Shown: positions 10,600 to 23,085, numbered from the stretch's first letter. The stretch is DNA of 64,000 nucleotides from Cepaea nemoralis (GCA_014155875.1 JACEFZ010014609.1:248001-312000); one strand, 5' to 3'. Translations and numbers: made by a program. The notes: generated by a model from the letters alone, not told the origin.

Positions 10600-11270
10600 A
10601 TATGTTATTATAAGGACAACTACTGTATAGAAGCCCATGGCAGATACAGGAAGTCGCCTAAGACCATTAATTATCCCGTGACATTTAATCAGTTAAGTAA
10701 GTACAGGAAGAACCCTTCTATAAGTCTTAAGACGCGGTTTGAAATATGGTTGCAGTCATTTGCTTATAGACCAGCCTGCACTCATTGGTCAGTGTGCTCA
10801 GTATCACGTCTGCTATCTTTACTTCCCCGGCAATTTCCTGTTATTAATTTTAGGCTGAGCCTAGTTCACTTTTAAAAACTTGCCTTTATGCAGATTCGAA
10901 CTCATGCTAACCTGGCCGGTAGGCTAGCGTCTAGCCTAGGCGCCGAGTACAATCAAGTACGGATAACAATTTCAACAACCAATCATCATCAGATAAGTAG
11001 ACAATATCCGCCAACAAAACTACAACGGAAGCATGAAAATTGAAACAAACTGGGTGGAAATATGAGAGTAAATATGTGCCGTGCCGATAAGCGTTGGGTG
11101 ATCTATAGTTTGCCACCTCACACCTCTCCTCAGATGTGGAGTTTCAGTACCGGTCTTACAACCCCCATCATTGACTTCCTAATATTTAGAAGGGGAAGGT
11201 GCGCTCTGCAAGGCACTAACCGAGGAGACGGAACGTTTGTACCGTGTCGAAATAAGCCTCTACGCTAACC
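10600..11270. other. Unassigned sequence with a tRNA-like patch
   Basis: Around 10,870-10,945 the minus strand reads GGCTAGACGCTAGCC and GAGTTCGAATCTGC, like an A/B-box pair of a degraded SINE. Nothing else was recognised. Confidence 0.35.
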
Positions 11271-11337
11271 TTTTGGATAGACGCGAGCCGTTTCGGGTCC
11301 CAAGAAGTCCTGAAAGCCAATGAGCTAAGTCTTAGAC
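11271..11337. repeat. Direct repeat, left copy
   Basis: TTGGATAGACGCGAGCCGTT through CCAATGAGCTAAG recurs almost exactly at 11,687-11,750. The two copies bracket a hAT-like MITE remnant. Confidence 0.8.
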
Positions 11338-11643
11338 CAGTGGTTCTCAACCTTTTTTTTTACCCGTGCACCCCTTAACCATATTTTCAGAGCGTCATTC
11401 CCGCCCGCCCCCACCCCTACATAGTATACGTAAAATTGGAAGCTAAATTTATAAAGCATACTGGAACAAATCTAGACGTCTACATTAAAAAGTGATTTGA
11501 TGGTAAGGGTCTACTTACGTTATAAAACAAATTTCAGAAGGGCGAGAAGTACAGAACCGTAAAGTATGGAGGGAAATACAATATCAAGTAATTTGTTCTT
11601 GTATTAACGTGATCTTGAAATAATCTTAATTCCCCCTCCCCCT

Positions 11644-11676
<33 letters not shown>

Positions 11677-11684
11677 CCCTCTTG
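11338..11684 (-). mobile_element. hAT-like MITE remnant
   Basis: It starts with the terminal motif CAGTGGTTCTCAACC. The interior is the reverse complement of the intact MITE at 18,982-19,306 (e.g. GGAAGCTAAATTTA, TTTCAGAAGGGC, AATATCAAGTAATTTGTTCT). The other terminus is lost in a C-run of about 30 bases (11,646-11,674). Confidence 0.75.
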
Positions 11685-11686
11685 GA

Positions 11687-11750
11687 TAGACGCGAGCCGT
11701 TTCGGGTCCCAAGAAGTCCTGAAAACCAATGAGCTAAGCCCTTAGTCTTC
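11687..11750. repeat. Direct repeat, right copy
   Basis: Near-identical to 11,271-11,337. It implies a segmental duplication of about 415 bp spacing around the hAT-like remnant. Confidence 0.8.
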
Positions 11751-12314
11751 CAGATTCCACACCATCAACCAACCATTCAATCAACAGCTACCGAAAGCTC
11801 TTAAAGGTCTTGTTATTCACCCTCTCATCCCCCTCCCCTTTTCCCCTCCTCCGCCCCACCACGAATGTATATTTCATCCCTTTGAAAGGAACGCTTACCT
11901 TCTTTCATTGCTTCCAGAGGTCGTTGCGTTCAGTGTACATTTCGCTGTAACTAGACTAAAGGGAATGGCTGGCGCTCTTCTGCGTGTGGTGTTAGATTTC
12001 CAAGCCATATCTTACCGCTAATCTTCCACGCTAGAATGACACTGAAAATACCCGGTTAGTTATCGTCTTATCATTTCTGTGCCTGGTATTTGTTTAGATC
12101 AAGACTACTACTCATCTCCTCCCTCTCTCTACACACAAAGCTTGCCTCCCTACGCTTCTAAAGCACCCGCATGGTTTTCTTTAACTCTGTAGCGTACATA
12201 TATATGAATATGGCTTCAGACTAGCGGTGGACCTATTTCTAGTTCTCGCGCCCATTTCTACTGCATGAATGTGTCGCTAACAAGATGCATATTTACATTC
12301 TTTCTTATCCTGCT
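11751..12314. other. Unassigned sequence
   Basis: No gene or repeat was recognised. Confidence 0.35.
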
Positions 12315-12545
12315 ATGGCAAAAGAGTTACGAACTCAATTCGTTCATCCCACATGCCGCGTTCGAAACACAGCTGTAGGCATTAGGAAGCAGACCGCTTT
12401 GAGCTAGTTTTCACACAATGGTATGAGTTCCAGTCGTTCAGAAAGCAATGGCAAACTACTGAACGTAAACTTGTTAAGAAATCATAAACAGACAAATGTT
12501 GGGTTTACTGCAGCATCTTGTAAAGGACGATATGCAACTATACAT
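12315..12545 (+). mobile_element. Family 2 SINE copy
   Basis: The head (CAATTCGTTCATCCC, GCCGCGTTCGAAACACAGCT) matches 3.0 and 38.8 kb. The tail (CAGTCGTTCAGAAAGCAATG, CAAACTACTGAACGTAAAC) is well preserved. Confidence 0.7.
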
Positions 12546-12549
12546 TCTT

Positions 12550-12640
12550 TTGCGTGGATGAGAGACTAGATGGTCCGCCTCAGGCAGGGAAGTTCCCGGA
12601 TTCGAATCAGGGCACTGCCTGGATATGTTACAAAGTACCA
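12550..12640 (+). mobile_element. Possible tRNA-like SINE head fragment
   Basis: GACTAGATGGTCCGCCTC and a B-box-like GGATTCGAATCAGG sit in tRNA-like spacing. No complete tRNA fold is convincing, so a SINE fragment is preferred over a functional tRNA. Confidence 0.35.
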
Positions 12641-12779
12641 TTGTTTTCAAATGATATTACTCATCCCCTGATCTGTTGGGTATTGCGATCGGGTACCTAG
12701 CTGGGAATGGACAGTAAAAACCCATTAGCAGTTTGATATTGCAATGAGTAGGCCCAATTTCCACTGCCCTATTAAAATT

Positions 12780-12965
12780 TAGTAACATCAAACAAGAAAT
12801 GGGAAGAGAGAATATTAATATATTAGGAATGTGTGAGACAAGATGAAAAGGGGCAGGGATTAAGACAGGGGAGGATTTTCAGATTATATATTCTGGGGGA
12901 GAAGAAAGGCAAAGAGTTGTAGGATATTGGGCAGTGTCATACAGGGTTCTATTGCTAAAATAGCT
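12780..12965 (+). mobile_element. LINE endonuclease fragment
   Basis: The plus strand reads ENINILGMCETR, then a stop, then KGAGIKTGEDFQIIYSGGE. This is the N-terminal apurinic-endonuclease region typical of RTE/CR1-like LINEs (LGLCETRW...GxxIIYSG). It is a short decayed fragment upstream of the TFAP4 exon. Confidence 0.6.
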
Positions 12966-13094
12966 GACCTCTGAGATGCATAACTAGATATGACTGCATT
13001 ATCAGTTTGGCATTGTTCATTCTGTTTCTCTTTCTTCTCCTCCTCCCCCCTTCCCCCCCCCCCACACACACACACACCTTTTGTTTTTGGTGGT

Positions 13095-13185
13095 TCAATC
13101 ATCTTAGATAGTGTCAAATTCCCTTTGACCCGATGTATTCCAGCCTTCCTCCTTCTCATGACATGCCCAAAGAGTGTGAACTATC
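13095..13185 (-). mobile_element. LINE C-terminal remnant
   Basis: The minus strand reads FGHVMRRRKAGIHRVKGN-like, the post-reverse-transcriptase segment of RTE-like LINEs. It lies within the intron just upstream of the first visible TFAP4 exon. Confidence 0.4.
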
Positions 13186-13260
13186 TTCAGACATGATTTG
13201 CTAGGCCTTTGAGCTCAACTGAAGGAAATTCATTGTTGCATTGCCTTCTTGTTCCCACAG

Positions 13261-13441
13261 GCTGCCATTCTTCAGCATGCGACTGAGTACATCAGTTCAA
13301 TGGAGAAGGATAAGACGAAGCTGCAGATACAGCTGGAGCACACCAAGAGGATGCTGTCGCAGCTGGGCCAGGATCGGATGATCACTGATGCTTACGTGTC
13401 CAATTCACCTCCCCCATCTAAGCGGAAAAAACGTGATACAG
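13261..13441 (+). CDS. TFAP4: TFAP4 exon: helix 2, zipper 1
   Basis: The acceptor TTCCCACAG ends at 13,260 and the donor is ACAG|GTAACT at 13,442. The exon is 181 nt, phase 0 in and one base over at the end; that G joins AA of the next exon to make Glu. It begins exactly at the AAILQ of helix 2, a boundary consistent with bHLH genes split between helix 1 and helix 2. Confidence 0.88.
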
Positions 13442-16400
13442 GTAACTAATGTCGGTTAGTGATTATGATATTAGATGCTGCCTGTTTCCTAGCCTCTTGT
13501 GGACTACTTTTGGGTGTTGGTGAATCGTCAGTTCCATTAAACACATTTAATACAGCACTGAATATTTGATGATCTTCTTCTTCTTCTTCTTCTTCTTCTT
13601 CTTCTTCTTCTTCTTCTTCTTCTTCTTCTTCTTCTTCTTCTTCTTCTTCTTCTTCTTTTACTTTCTCTTCCTTTTCTTTCTTCTCCTCCTAACCCTCTTC
13701 CTCCATCCTCTTCTCTCTTGGAAATAGTTCGTCAAATTATTTATACATCTAGATATACTTCTCTCTTCTCTTTATGCAGACTTTCTGCTGTGGCCAGTGA
13801 TTTATCTTTCTGTCTCAGGCAGTGGTTATTGTTAAAGGTAAAACTAGAGCTGCATACAAGTAAACATACAGACTGATTAAAAGCTTTAAGATGTGTTGGG
13901 TATACGGTGCTAGCCCTGCATTTTTCTAGAACAATCAGCACTCGATAGTTGATGTGGTCAGTATCACACTGGGTCAACTCTACTTCCTGTGACACTTCCT
14001 GGCCACCTTTGTTGACTTGGCAGTTCAGGACACAATTAAATGAAACTGTCCGCCTGGATGAGAATTTGAACACAGCAAGCTGGCAGATAATCATCATAGT
14101 TACTGCATTACACCAGCTACTGGGGCTGAATGAAAGCAAATAAGAAACTGTAGCAGTTAAAGTAGCAACTGGGAAAGGCCCTTAGGACATATGTTGCCAG
14201 AACCATATTTTTATAAATCTGTAGTGTTACTAAGAGGTTTACATGGCCATGGGGTTTAATGCGCTGCAATTAAATCTCTGGTGCATTGGCACCGGTCAGT
14301 TGAACTTCAACGTTGACATCCCGTTTAGAAAGCAATGGCAAGCTACTGAACATAAAATTGCCTAGAAAATTAACCTGGGTTTGGGGTTGATTGCAACTTC
14401 CTGCAAAGGACATGCAACATTAAATAAAATAGATTTACTTAACACAGAGTGAAGTCATTGTGCTGTTATTGGCTTACCCTTGGAACTTTATGAACGTGGT
14501 GCACTTTCTTTTTGTTTTTTTTAGAATCATCAGATGAGGGTGTGGGTTCCTTGTCTGATGCTTCAGATGAGGGTCCAGACGTGCAGCAGGAGAATATGAC
14601 CCTGCGCCACCAGCTGGAGCTGGAAAGGCAGCGATGTGCGGCCCTGGAAGAGCGTGTCAGTATGCTGGAGAATGAGCTCCATCAGGTGAAGGGACCTCAC
14701 TCTAATGCATTTATAGTAAGTTGAATTGTCCTTCCTGTCCAGTTCTTGACCAAGACTATAGAATAGTCAATATTTTAAGTTGGTGGTGCTTTATGAAGAT
14801 GGGTGTAGTAATTTGCAGATGGGTTAATGCAATTTGTTTCCATCTTTGAAGTAGCTTCATTTAGTTACAGGTATTTCACTGCTTTTTTTTAACATTTGTT
14901 TCATTACTTCACTTACACTTGTTTCACTGCTTTACTTGGCCTCCGATTACTGCTCCCACATACAGCTCACCAGTCATTAAGAGTTCATGATTGTGTAAAA
15001 TGTTCCGTTTGTGCTTGAGGTTGTGAAAAGGTATTTATTGTTTAAAGGGGAGTGCACTGTATTTTGGTGTTAGTGTTGGGCTGAATGGCATAGTTCAGTG
15101 TTTTTTGTGTGTTTAAATTGATAGTAACTTTGTTTTGTGTGATAAAGACACAAGTAATAGGTTTCACAATTTATTGTCTGGCATTTTTTGCTGCATGTCT
15201 GCAAACTGCAGAAGTTTTATAACAAAAGCTAACAGATGAATCCTTTAAGCTGAAATATGCAACTCAATTTTTGCAGCATGCACCTGACAAGATGCAGCAA
15301 AATATATAAGGCATTTAATTGTTTTGAGTCTGTTTTTCAAATACATTGTGGAAAAACAATGTTTTGTGTCTTCATTATACAAATACACTATGGGGAAGCA
15401 TTTATTTGTGTCTTCATTATACAAATACACTATAGGAAAACATTGTTTTGTGTCTTCATTATACAAATATACTATAGGAAAACATTGTTTTGTGATTTCA
15501 TTGTTCAAATACACTACGGGCAAACATGATTGTAAATGTAATCTTGTGTCTTATTTTTCTTTCAGGACTTACATGCAGTCAGGGTTGATGAGCAACATCG
15601 TCAACTACAAATTAATGCGTTGTATAACAGAAATATTGTAGATTTATCTGGAACTCATCAGGCGGTTGTCCCATCATCTCTAGGAGAGAGCTTCCAGCTT
15701 CGGCATCCATCCCCAACACCTGAACGGAAGATGATACTAGAGGCATCATATCCTTTGGATGCGACCATCCAAAGATCTGTGCATGAGTCTGAAGCTTACT
15801 GCGTCCTTAATGCAGATCACCAACAAACAGCAGTTAAACTGGAGATCATTACTAAACAGGAAATGAGTTCTCCAAGTGCGGAGCCTGTTCTGCCTCCTGC
15901 CGACCAGACTGCAGTTGCAGTGACGACAGCTGCACCCACCATTGTCTCACCGCCAACAGACAAGCAGAGCACACGTCACCTTCATAGCTTCTGTCACCGT
16001 GACCATCCTAGACGTCGGCACAGACAACAGGCCCAGCTGGATCAGGAGGAGGAAGAGCTGCGACGCCGGCACAGACAACAAGCCCAGCTGGATCAGGAGG
16101 AGGAAGAGCTGCGACGCCAACAAGAGCATCAACAGATGGCAGTGACGACGCCAAGTTTGTACCGCCCTAAACACAGCACACAAAACCTTGAAAATCTGGT
16201 TGAGGCCATTAGACAGATTGAAGGAGACCGAATCCTGCTGGACGAGCAGAAGGTTGGCGAAGAGAAACATATACTATATGAGCAGTATAACTGCCCGCTG
16301 AAGCGTGAGGACAGCGAAAGAGAGACCAGCAGTATCGCTGACCAGCGTGAGGTCAGGTCACGAAGCTCTGGTCAGGATTCTCCGCTCCATCAACATCAAC

Positions 16401-16579
16401 AACAAACAGTTGAGGCTAGTCATCTGCATACAACGCTGCCTGTGACGCTCAACCCAAACATCATCATCAACACCAGCAGCAGTAACTTCTCGGAGAAATA
16501 TCCCATAGCTGCACGTCTGCTTCACCGCCCACTTGAGTCATCTTATTACAGACCAGGGGTCATAGTTCACAAGCAGTGA
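13261..16579 (+). CDS. TFAP4: TFAP4-like bHLH-leucine-zipper transcription factor, 3' exons
   Basis: Three exons (13261-13441, 14525-14715, 15566-16579) join in frame to give about 461 residues, or about 451 if the earlier donor at 14,685 is used. In order they carry helix 2 of the bHLH (AAILQHATEYISSMEKDKTK), a first zipper, a basic patch (SKRKKR), an acidic DEGVGS segment, a second zipper (LRHQLELERQRCAALEERV), a Gln/Glu-rich region, and a C-terminal STQNLENLVEAIRQIEG block. AP-4 proteins have the helix-2 AAILQ.TAEYI, DEGIGS and QNLD.IVQAI..IEG blocks in this order, which makes the family call strong. AP-4 binds CAGCTG E-boxes as a homodimer in the nucleus. The basic region and helix 1 should lie on an upstream exon, which was not found in this window. 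At 450+ residues without its N-terminus it is longer than vertebrate AP-4 (about 340). Introns and promoter carry no recognised regulatory site. Confidence 0.88.
13569..13657. repeat. (TTC)n microsatellite in TFAP4 intron
   Basis: About 29 tandem TTC/CTT triplets. Confidence 0.95.
14300..14440 (+). mobile_element. Family 2 SINE tail in TFAP4 intron
   Basis: AGAAAGCAATGGCAAGCTAC, TGAACATAAAATTGCC and GGGGTTGATTGCAACTTCCT match the common tail. It is inserted in the sense orientation. Confidence 0.6.
14525..14715 (+). CDS. TFAP4: TFAP4 exon: acidic linker and zipper 2
   Basis: The acceptor TTTTTTTTAG ends at 14,524. Two in-frame donors exist: CAG|GTGAAG after 14,685, and the consensus-strength ATA|GTAAGT after 14,715. 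Both leave phase 0 and both splice to the 15,566 acceptor. The longer form adds ten residues (VKGPHSNAFI) in the zipper region; vertebrate AP-4 has no obvious counterpart. Confidence 0.8.
15310..15530. repeat. 42-bp tandem repeat in TFAP4 intron
   Basis: About four to five copies of a 42-bp unit containing TGTCTTCATTATACAAATAC. The outer copies are more diverged. Confidence 0.85.
15566..16579 (+). CDS. TFAP4: TFAP4 terminal coding exon
   Basis: The acceptor TTTCTTTCAG ends at 15,565 and TGA ends at 16,579, giving 337 residues. It holds a Gln/Glu-rich stretch with a perfect-length tandem duplication of 17 residues (RRHRQQAQLDQEEEELR twice; DNA about 16,013-16,115) and the conserved STQNLENLVEAIRQIEG block near 16,172-16,225. 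His/Gln repeats follow near 16,385. Confidence 0.88.
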   Translation, partial: DLHAVRVDEQHRQLQINALYNRNIVDLSGTHQAVVPSSLGESFQLRHPSPTPERKMILEASYPLDATIQRSVHESEAYCVLNADHQQTAVKLEIITKQEMSSPSAEPVLPPADQTAVAVTTAAPTIVSPPTDKQSTRHLHSFCHRDHPRRRHRQQAQLDQEEEELRRRHRQQAQLDQEEEELRRQQEHQQMAVTTPSLYRPKHSTQNLENLVEAIRQIEGDRILLDEQKVGEEKHILYEQYNCPLKREDSERETSSIADQREVRSRSSGQDSPLHQHQQQTVEASHLHTTLPVTLNPNIIINTSSSNFSEKYPIAARLLHRPLESSYYRPGVIVHKQ

Positions 16580-17930
16580 CCCCCCCCCCCCCCCCCCCTC
16601 CCACAATGCCATGCTCCCACCAGTCTTCACATGTTTACAGAACTTGTGTGCAGTATTTATTAACCCTGTCAGGTTTGCCTTGTTCTTCATTTCCTTGTAT
16701 GACTGTTGATGCAAGAGGGAAAGGATTGATGCTGTTGTGCATTGTCTGTTGCTAAACATTTGGCTTTTAAGAAACTGATACTGTTGGGGAAAGGTTTCTT
16801 GTGGGAAAATTGTTCAGAATGAAAGAAAGAAAGTCACAATTAGAGTTCTCATATCCTCTGCATTGAAACATAGAAGACAGTAGCATATGTTGCACATTGT
16901 GTTGCCAGGCATTCTTTACTGCATCTCGCCAGGTGCATACTTCAGCTGCATACCATTTGAAGCAAATAGATGAATCATATATTTCTACAGTGTGCACCTG
17001 GCAAGATAGAGTAAAATATACCAGGCACAATACCGTACAACCTGTTGTCCTATTGTTTATGCCTTTTCTGTTTAAATTCACAAAGGAAATGCGTTGTTCT
17101 GAATCTTCTGTATTGTTAGAAAACCATAGTAAAAAAGGTCTTCACATTTTTGTTGCAACAATTGTTATAATTTGTTGGCCATTTAATGATCAATGTAAAA
17201 GACTTGTTATTTGTTAATTTATTTATATTCTGTATTGAAACACCATAAATATTTATTTATTAATCTGACATCGGTCTTAATTTTGTATGCTTGCATTGTT
17301 ATGAAAGTTAAACGGGTGGTTACTAGCTGTTAAGTCAGTGATTTTAAAGTATTCATTCAGTTTCATTACTTTCTTGTGTCATGTTATTTGCACTGCAACT
17401 TTGTGGAAAGTTTTGTTAGTCTGGATTTATGTGAATCATATATTTCCTCTTGTGAGTTGTTTGGCATGATTTCTGTTACGTGAGTGATCCTATAGTACAG
17501 AGAAGATACAGTAGATGGCTATGTGTTTAGAACCATGGCGTAATCCCCAGGGAATCCATAAAAAATCCAGGCTTAGGATGACCTGTATGCCCAGAATGTC
17601 CCAGTCTAAAGCCATGGAATTGCCTCTGTAACCTCCTTGGCAATGAAGTCTTCATACATACATTAATATAAGTGTGGTACAAAGCCTGGGCAAAAGGATG
17701 GAGAGGGGATGCAAGCGATGTCAATATGAAATTAGACAAGACCAGATTTGATGCTGGTCCTCTCTGTGTTAAAGGAAACAGCAATTGCGTCACCAGAGGA
17801 CACAGGATCAGGTCTGTTTAGCATTGAGCCGTAGAGTATACCCAGTTAGGCCATGTAGTTGAAGATGTTCCTGTTAGTTATTATGGAATCTTTATTCTTA
17901 AATCTATCTAGGGAAATACACAACATGTAG
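16580..17930 (+). other. Likely proximal 3' UTR of TFAP4
   Basis: It follows the stop codon and begins with a run of about 18 C. It is T-rich, with few mobile-element traces. ATAAAT variants occur near 17,246. The first canonical AATAAA downstream is at 18,405-18,410. The transcript end cannot be set from sequence alone. Confidence 0.45.
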
Positions 17931-18230
17931 CATGCATACATGCACATGTGAACATGCAGCACACACGTGCTTTCAGGCAAATCGTGTTTCTAAACATGCA
18001 GCACACACAGTCATATGGTGTTTCTAAACATGCAGCACACAAATACATGCAGCCAGGTGGTGTTTCTAAACATGCAACACACGCCTACACACAGAGATCC
18101 AGATGGTGTTTCTAAACATGTAGCACACAGACACATTCCGCCAGAAGGTATGTCTAAACATGCAACACACACAGCCAGATGGTGTCTCTAAACATGCAGC
18201 ACACAGCCAGATGGTGTTTCTAATAGAAAC
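17930..18230. repeat. Irregular minisatellite (about 35-45 bp)
   Basis: Repeats of GGTGTTTCTAAACATGCAGC plus CACACA-type spacers, about seven diverged copies of variable length. Confidence 0.8.
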
Positions 18231-18981
18231 ATGCCGTGGTGTTATATCTGTGTCTCACGACTATGTAAATAACAGAACAGGGGACATAAGTAAATATTGC
18301 AGCAGACAGGTGAATGGCTGCTGAGATTTCTCCTATGATACTTGTGATGTTTTACCTGAGCTTGCAATATCTCACCTACTGTATGCACCCAGCATGCAGT
18401 TTTTAATAAAACCATGTTTGAGGTCAACAAATCTGCAAGCCACATCACCCCTAGGTCAGTCCTTCCAACTGGCTTGTGCCTTCTCACCAACATCTGGTCA
18501 AAGTGGCTTTGGAAACCCTCACACCCATCACATGCCAGCATCTAAAGGTCTGTTGTTGAGTCTTTTCATGACAGTTGAGAAAATGAACATTATTTGTCAA
18601 ATACTGTGATGCTGGAGATGATGAGTATTGTTGTAAACATGCTCAGGTGAACTAAATAGTTGGAAAAACTTGCCAGGGCTTGGTGCAGTTTTTCTGGAAC
18701 TATCTTTTCAGTTTCACTTCACTTGAGTTCACATTATCACCATTGTACTCCAGACGATCCGGGAAGGTTAACCCGGTCAACAAATGCCTACAGAAGTCGG
18801 CCTAACGGCGCAAGAGCACAGCTCTGCTGTAAACAGGCGCAACGCAATCACGTCCAAAAAAAACTCCAGATGAACGCAAAAGAAGAAGTACTCTAGACAT
18901 GCAACCTACTGAACATAAACTTGCCTATTAATTCAGACACAGTAATATAATGCATATGGTGCTCCCCATATTTGTATAGAC

Positions 18982-19306
18982 CAGTGGTTCTCAACCGGTG
19001 GGGAATTTTAGGGTTTCCAGGGGAGGGGGGGGGATCAAGATTATTTAAAGATCGTGTTAATACAAGAACCAATTACTTGATATTGTTTTTCCCTCCACTT
19101 TACGGTTATGTACTTCTTGCCCTTCTGAAATTTGTATTATAACGTACGTAGGCCTGCAAATCATGTTTTATGTAGGTGTCTAGACTTGTTCTAGTATGTG
19201 TTATTAAATTTAGCTTCCATTTTTATGTATAGTTTGGGGGGGGGGGGGTGACATTCTGAACATATGGTGAAGGGGTGCATGGGCCAAAAAAGGTTGAGAA
19301 CCACTG
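18982..19306 (+). mobile_element. Intact hAT-like MITE with 8-bp target duplication
   Basis: Terminal inverted repeats CAGTGGTTCTCAACC / GGTTGAGAACCACTG bound a 325-bp element. Flanks GTATAGAC (18,974-18,981) and GTATAGAC (19,307-19,314) form a perfect 8-bp target-site duplication, as expected of hAT elements. It contains no transposase. Its relative is the inverted remnant at 11,338. Confidence 0.9.
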
Positions 19307-19674
19307 GTATAGACCAATAAGCACTCTAGGCATGCTTCTGTAGCCTTTACTTCAAAAAAAATATTTCTTAACCATTTTAGGCTAAGTGGACCTGGCATCC
19401 CAGGTCAAGGTCATGAACATGTGAGTAGTCAAAAGAGGAAGATAACTGTGGCGCTCAGATAATTCAGATTCTGTTATAAAGCAAGTGAGGCTTTAATACT
19501 TTTATTGGATTGTAACGTAGTTTGCCTTGGAAGTTTTTGTTTTTTTTGGCCAATGTTTGTCATTGTTTATTTTCACTGCAAATGATCCTTGTGTATAAGA
19601 GAAGATTCCGGATTGCAGTTTTCCAGCATTCACTGTTGTTTCTGTGTCCTTGTTTACTGCTTCCCTTGATGTGT

Positions 19675-19870
19675 GTCGTTGGTCAGGGATGCCACATAAT
19701 GGTTTCTTCTTATTTGCTATCTGATTACTGCTCTATGATGCCACATAATGTGTTGTTCTTATGTGCTATCTGGTTATGGTCAGTGATGCCACATAATGGG
19801 TTTTTATTTGCTATCTGGTTACTGGTCATTGATGCCACATAAGGGTTCTTCTTATGTGCTGTCTGGTTTC
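19675..19870. repeat. Tandem repeat of about 45-50 bp
   Basis: Four copies of a unit around GATGCCACATAATG and GCTATCTGGTTACTGGTCA. Confidence 0.8.
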
Positions 19871-20089
19871 TTTACGGTGCTTCTTCAACACGTGTGTGAA
19901 TCTTGCCTTTTTAATTGGGTATTTCTGTGTATTGGTGTGTGTTTGTTTCACTTGTTAGTGCGACTTTTTGTGTGTTCTTCTCTTTGTGATTTCTTCAGCA
20001 CTCAGTGTTTGCTTTACATGTTTTCTGGCTTGAGAACAAGATGGTGTGCTTGAGGTCTTCACCGTTTCCCCCAGAGTGTTTCCAAGGGT

Positions 20090-20425
20090 TGCTCTGGACA
20101 GTCCTGTAGGACGTGATGTGGGGTTTACTTTGTGCTCCACAGTTGTACTTGTAGAGCCAGTGAGACCTCTTCAAGGTTGGGCAGTTCTGTAGGACATGCT
20201 ATGGGGTTTACTTTGTGCTCCACAGTTGTACATGTTGAGTCAGTCAGACCCATTCAAGGTCTGGACAGTCCTGTAGAACGTGATGTGGAGTTTACTTTGT
20301 GCTCCACAGTTGTACATGTAGAGTCAGTGAGACCTTTTCAAGGTTGGGCAGTTCTGTCGGACATGCTGTGGGGGTTACTTTGTGCTCCAAAGTTGTACAC
20401 GTTGAGTCAGTCAGACCCATTCCAT
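20090..20425. repeat. Tandem repeat of about 80 bp
   Basis: About four copies of a unit with TTTACTTTGTGCTCCACAGT, TGTACATGTAGAGTCAGTGA and GACAGTCCTGTAGGACGTGA. Alternate copies pair better (ATGTTGAGTCAGTCAGACCC versus ATGTAGAGTCAGTGAGACC), suggesting a dimeric higher-order unit. Confidence 0.85.
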
Positions 20426-21670
<1,245 letters not shown>

Positions 21671-21939
21671 ATAGTTGTAAAAGAAAAACTTTAAAATGTT
21701 GCTAGGACAAAACAAAATGACCACTTTGGTCAAAGTTGTCAGTCGCTATATTGACTGTCCACGAGGAGTACATGGAAATAACCACTGGACAATCTGTCAC
21801 CTCGTTCTTTAAGAGTTAGCTTTGCTGGATTTTGGGACAGAAACTGGCCAGAGTTTTTCACATTTGAAAGTCACACTTAAGATTATTACAGGACAGTGTT
21901 GTGATAGGGCAGTTTGTCTTGAGATGTTTAACACAGTGT

Positions 21940-22490
21940 CTATTAGTACTCTCGCTGGTACAGTAGTACTATGACTATTAGTCGCTTAAACTCACTGCTA
22001 GTAACAAGACTAGTAGTATCCTCACTGCTAGTACTAAAACTATTAGTACTAACATGTTTAGTGCTAGTACTAACACTCTTTGTACTGAGACTGTTAGTAC
22101 TAAGACTATTAGTCCCTGACTGCAAGAACTAGACTATTAGTTCTCTAACTGCTAGTATTAAAACTATTAGTTCCCTGACTGCAAGAACTAGACTATTAGT
22201 TCCCTGATTGCAAGAACTAGACTATTAGTTCCCTAACTGCTAGTACTAAAACTATTAGTTCCCTGACTGCAAGAATGAGACTATTAGTTCCCTAACTGCT
22301 AGTACTAAAACTATTAGTTCCCTGACTGAAAGAACTAGACTATTCCCTAACTGCTAGTGCTAAGACTATTAGTTCCCTGACTGCAAGAACTAGACTATTA
22401 GTACACTGTCTGCCAGTACCTGACTGCTACTGCTAAGAATATAAGTGCTATAACTGCTAGTACTCCGACTGTTAGTACCAAGTGTTAGTA
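21940..22490. repeat. ACTATTAGT-rich tandem array
   Basis: Short repeats with CTGCTAGTACTAAAACTATT and TGACTGCAAGAACTAGACTA resolve into units of about 60 bp between 22,110 and 22,400, with looser copies on both sides. Confidence 0.85.
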
Positions 22491-22499
22491 TGGTTCCAA

Positions 22500-23085
22500 T
22501 GAAAAGCTGCAGTCGTAATACTGACTATATCACCCCTGTGAAAATACCTGCCTAAAACTATCCTCAGGTGTTCTTTGATGACAGGTACATGGGCCTACTG
22601 TACTGTAACAAAGGTATATAATAGCTCAGCTCATTGTACCCATAGAGCAGACTATTCTGTTAGGGTTTTGTGCGCGTGTGTTTTCCTCGTATTCCTGACT
22701 TTGCATTGACATAAAATCAGATCCTTGTAGCAGTTTCAGATAGCTGCTTGCTAAGTTGTGAAAGGAAAGGTAGCCCACTGGCACATATTGTGCTGGGAGT
22801 GTCAAGCATTAGGCCTTCAAAAATACTATGTCACTGTATAATAAGGTGGAGTGTCTGGCTCCCAGCCTTGCTGCCTTTCCTTCACTGAAGTTTCTGAGAT
22901 TGATCCAGTTTGTATAAACCTGGCTCCACCATGGACCACTGTTGAACAAGTATACTAACCGTGGTTCTATCGCTGTCGTCCTGACGCAGCCCCTAGAATG
23001 ATATTGGCTGGTTTTGTTTTCTTGTAGGAGGAATTGGTGTCTATGGGCTGGTTGCTTGTGGTCAGCAATGTTGTACTGTGTAGAA
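22500..23085. other. Unassigned sequence
   Basis: No gene or repeat was recognised. Confidence 0.35.
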
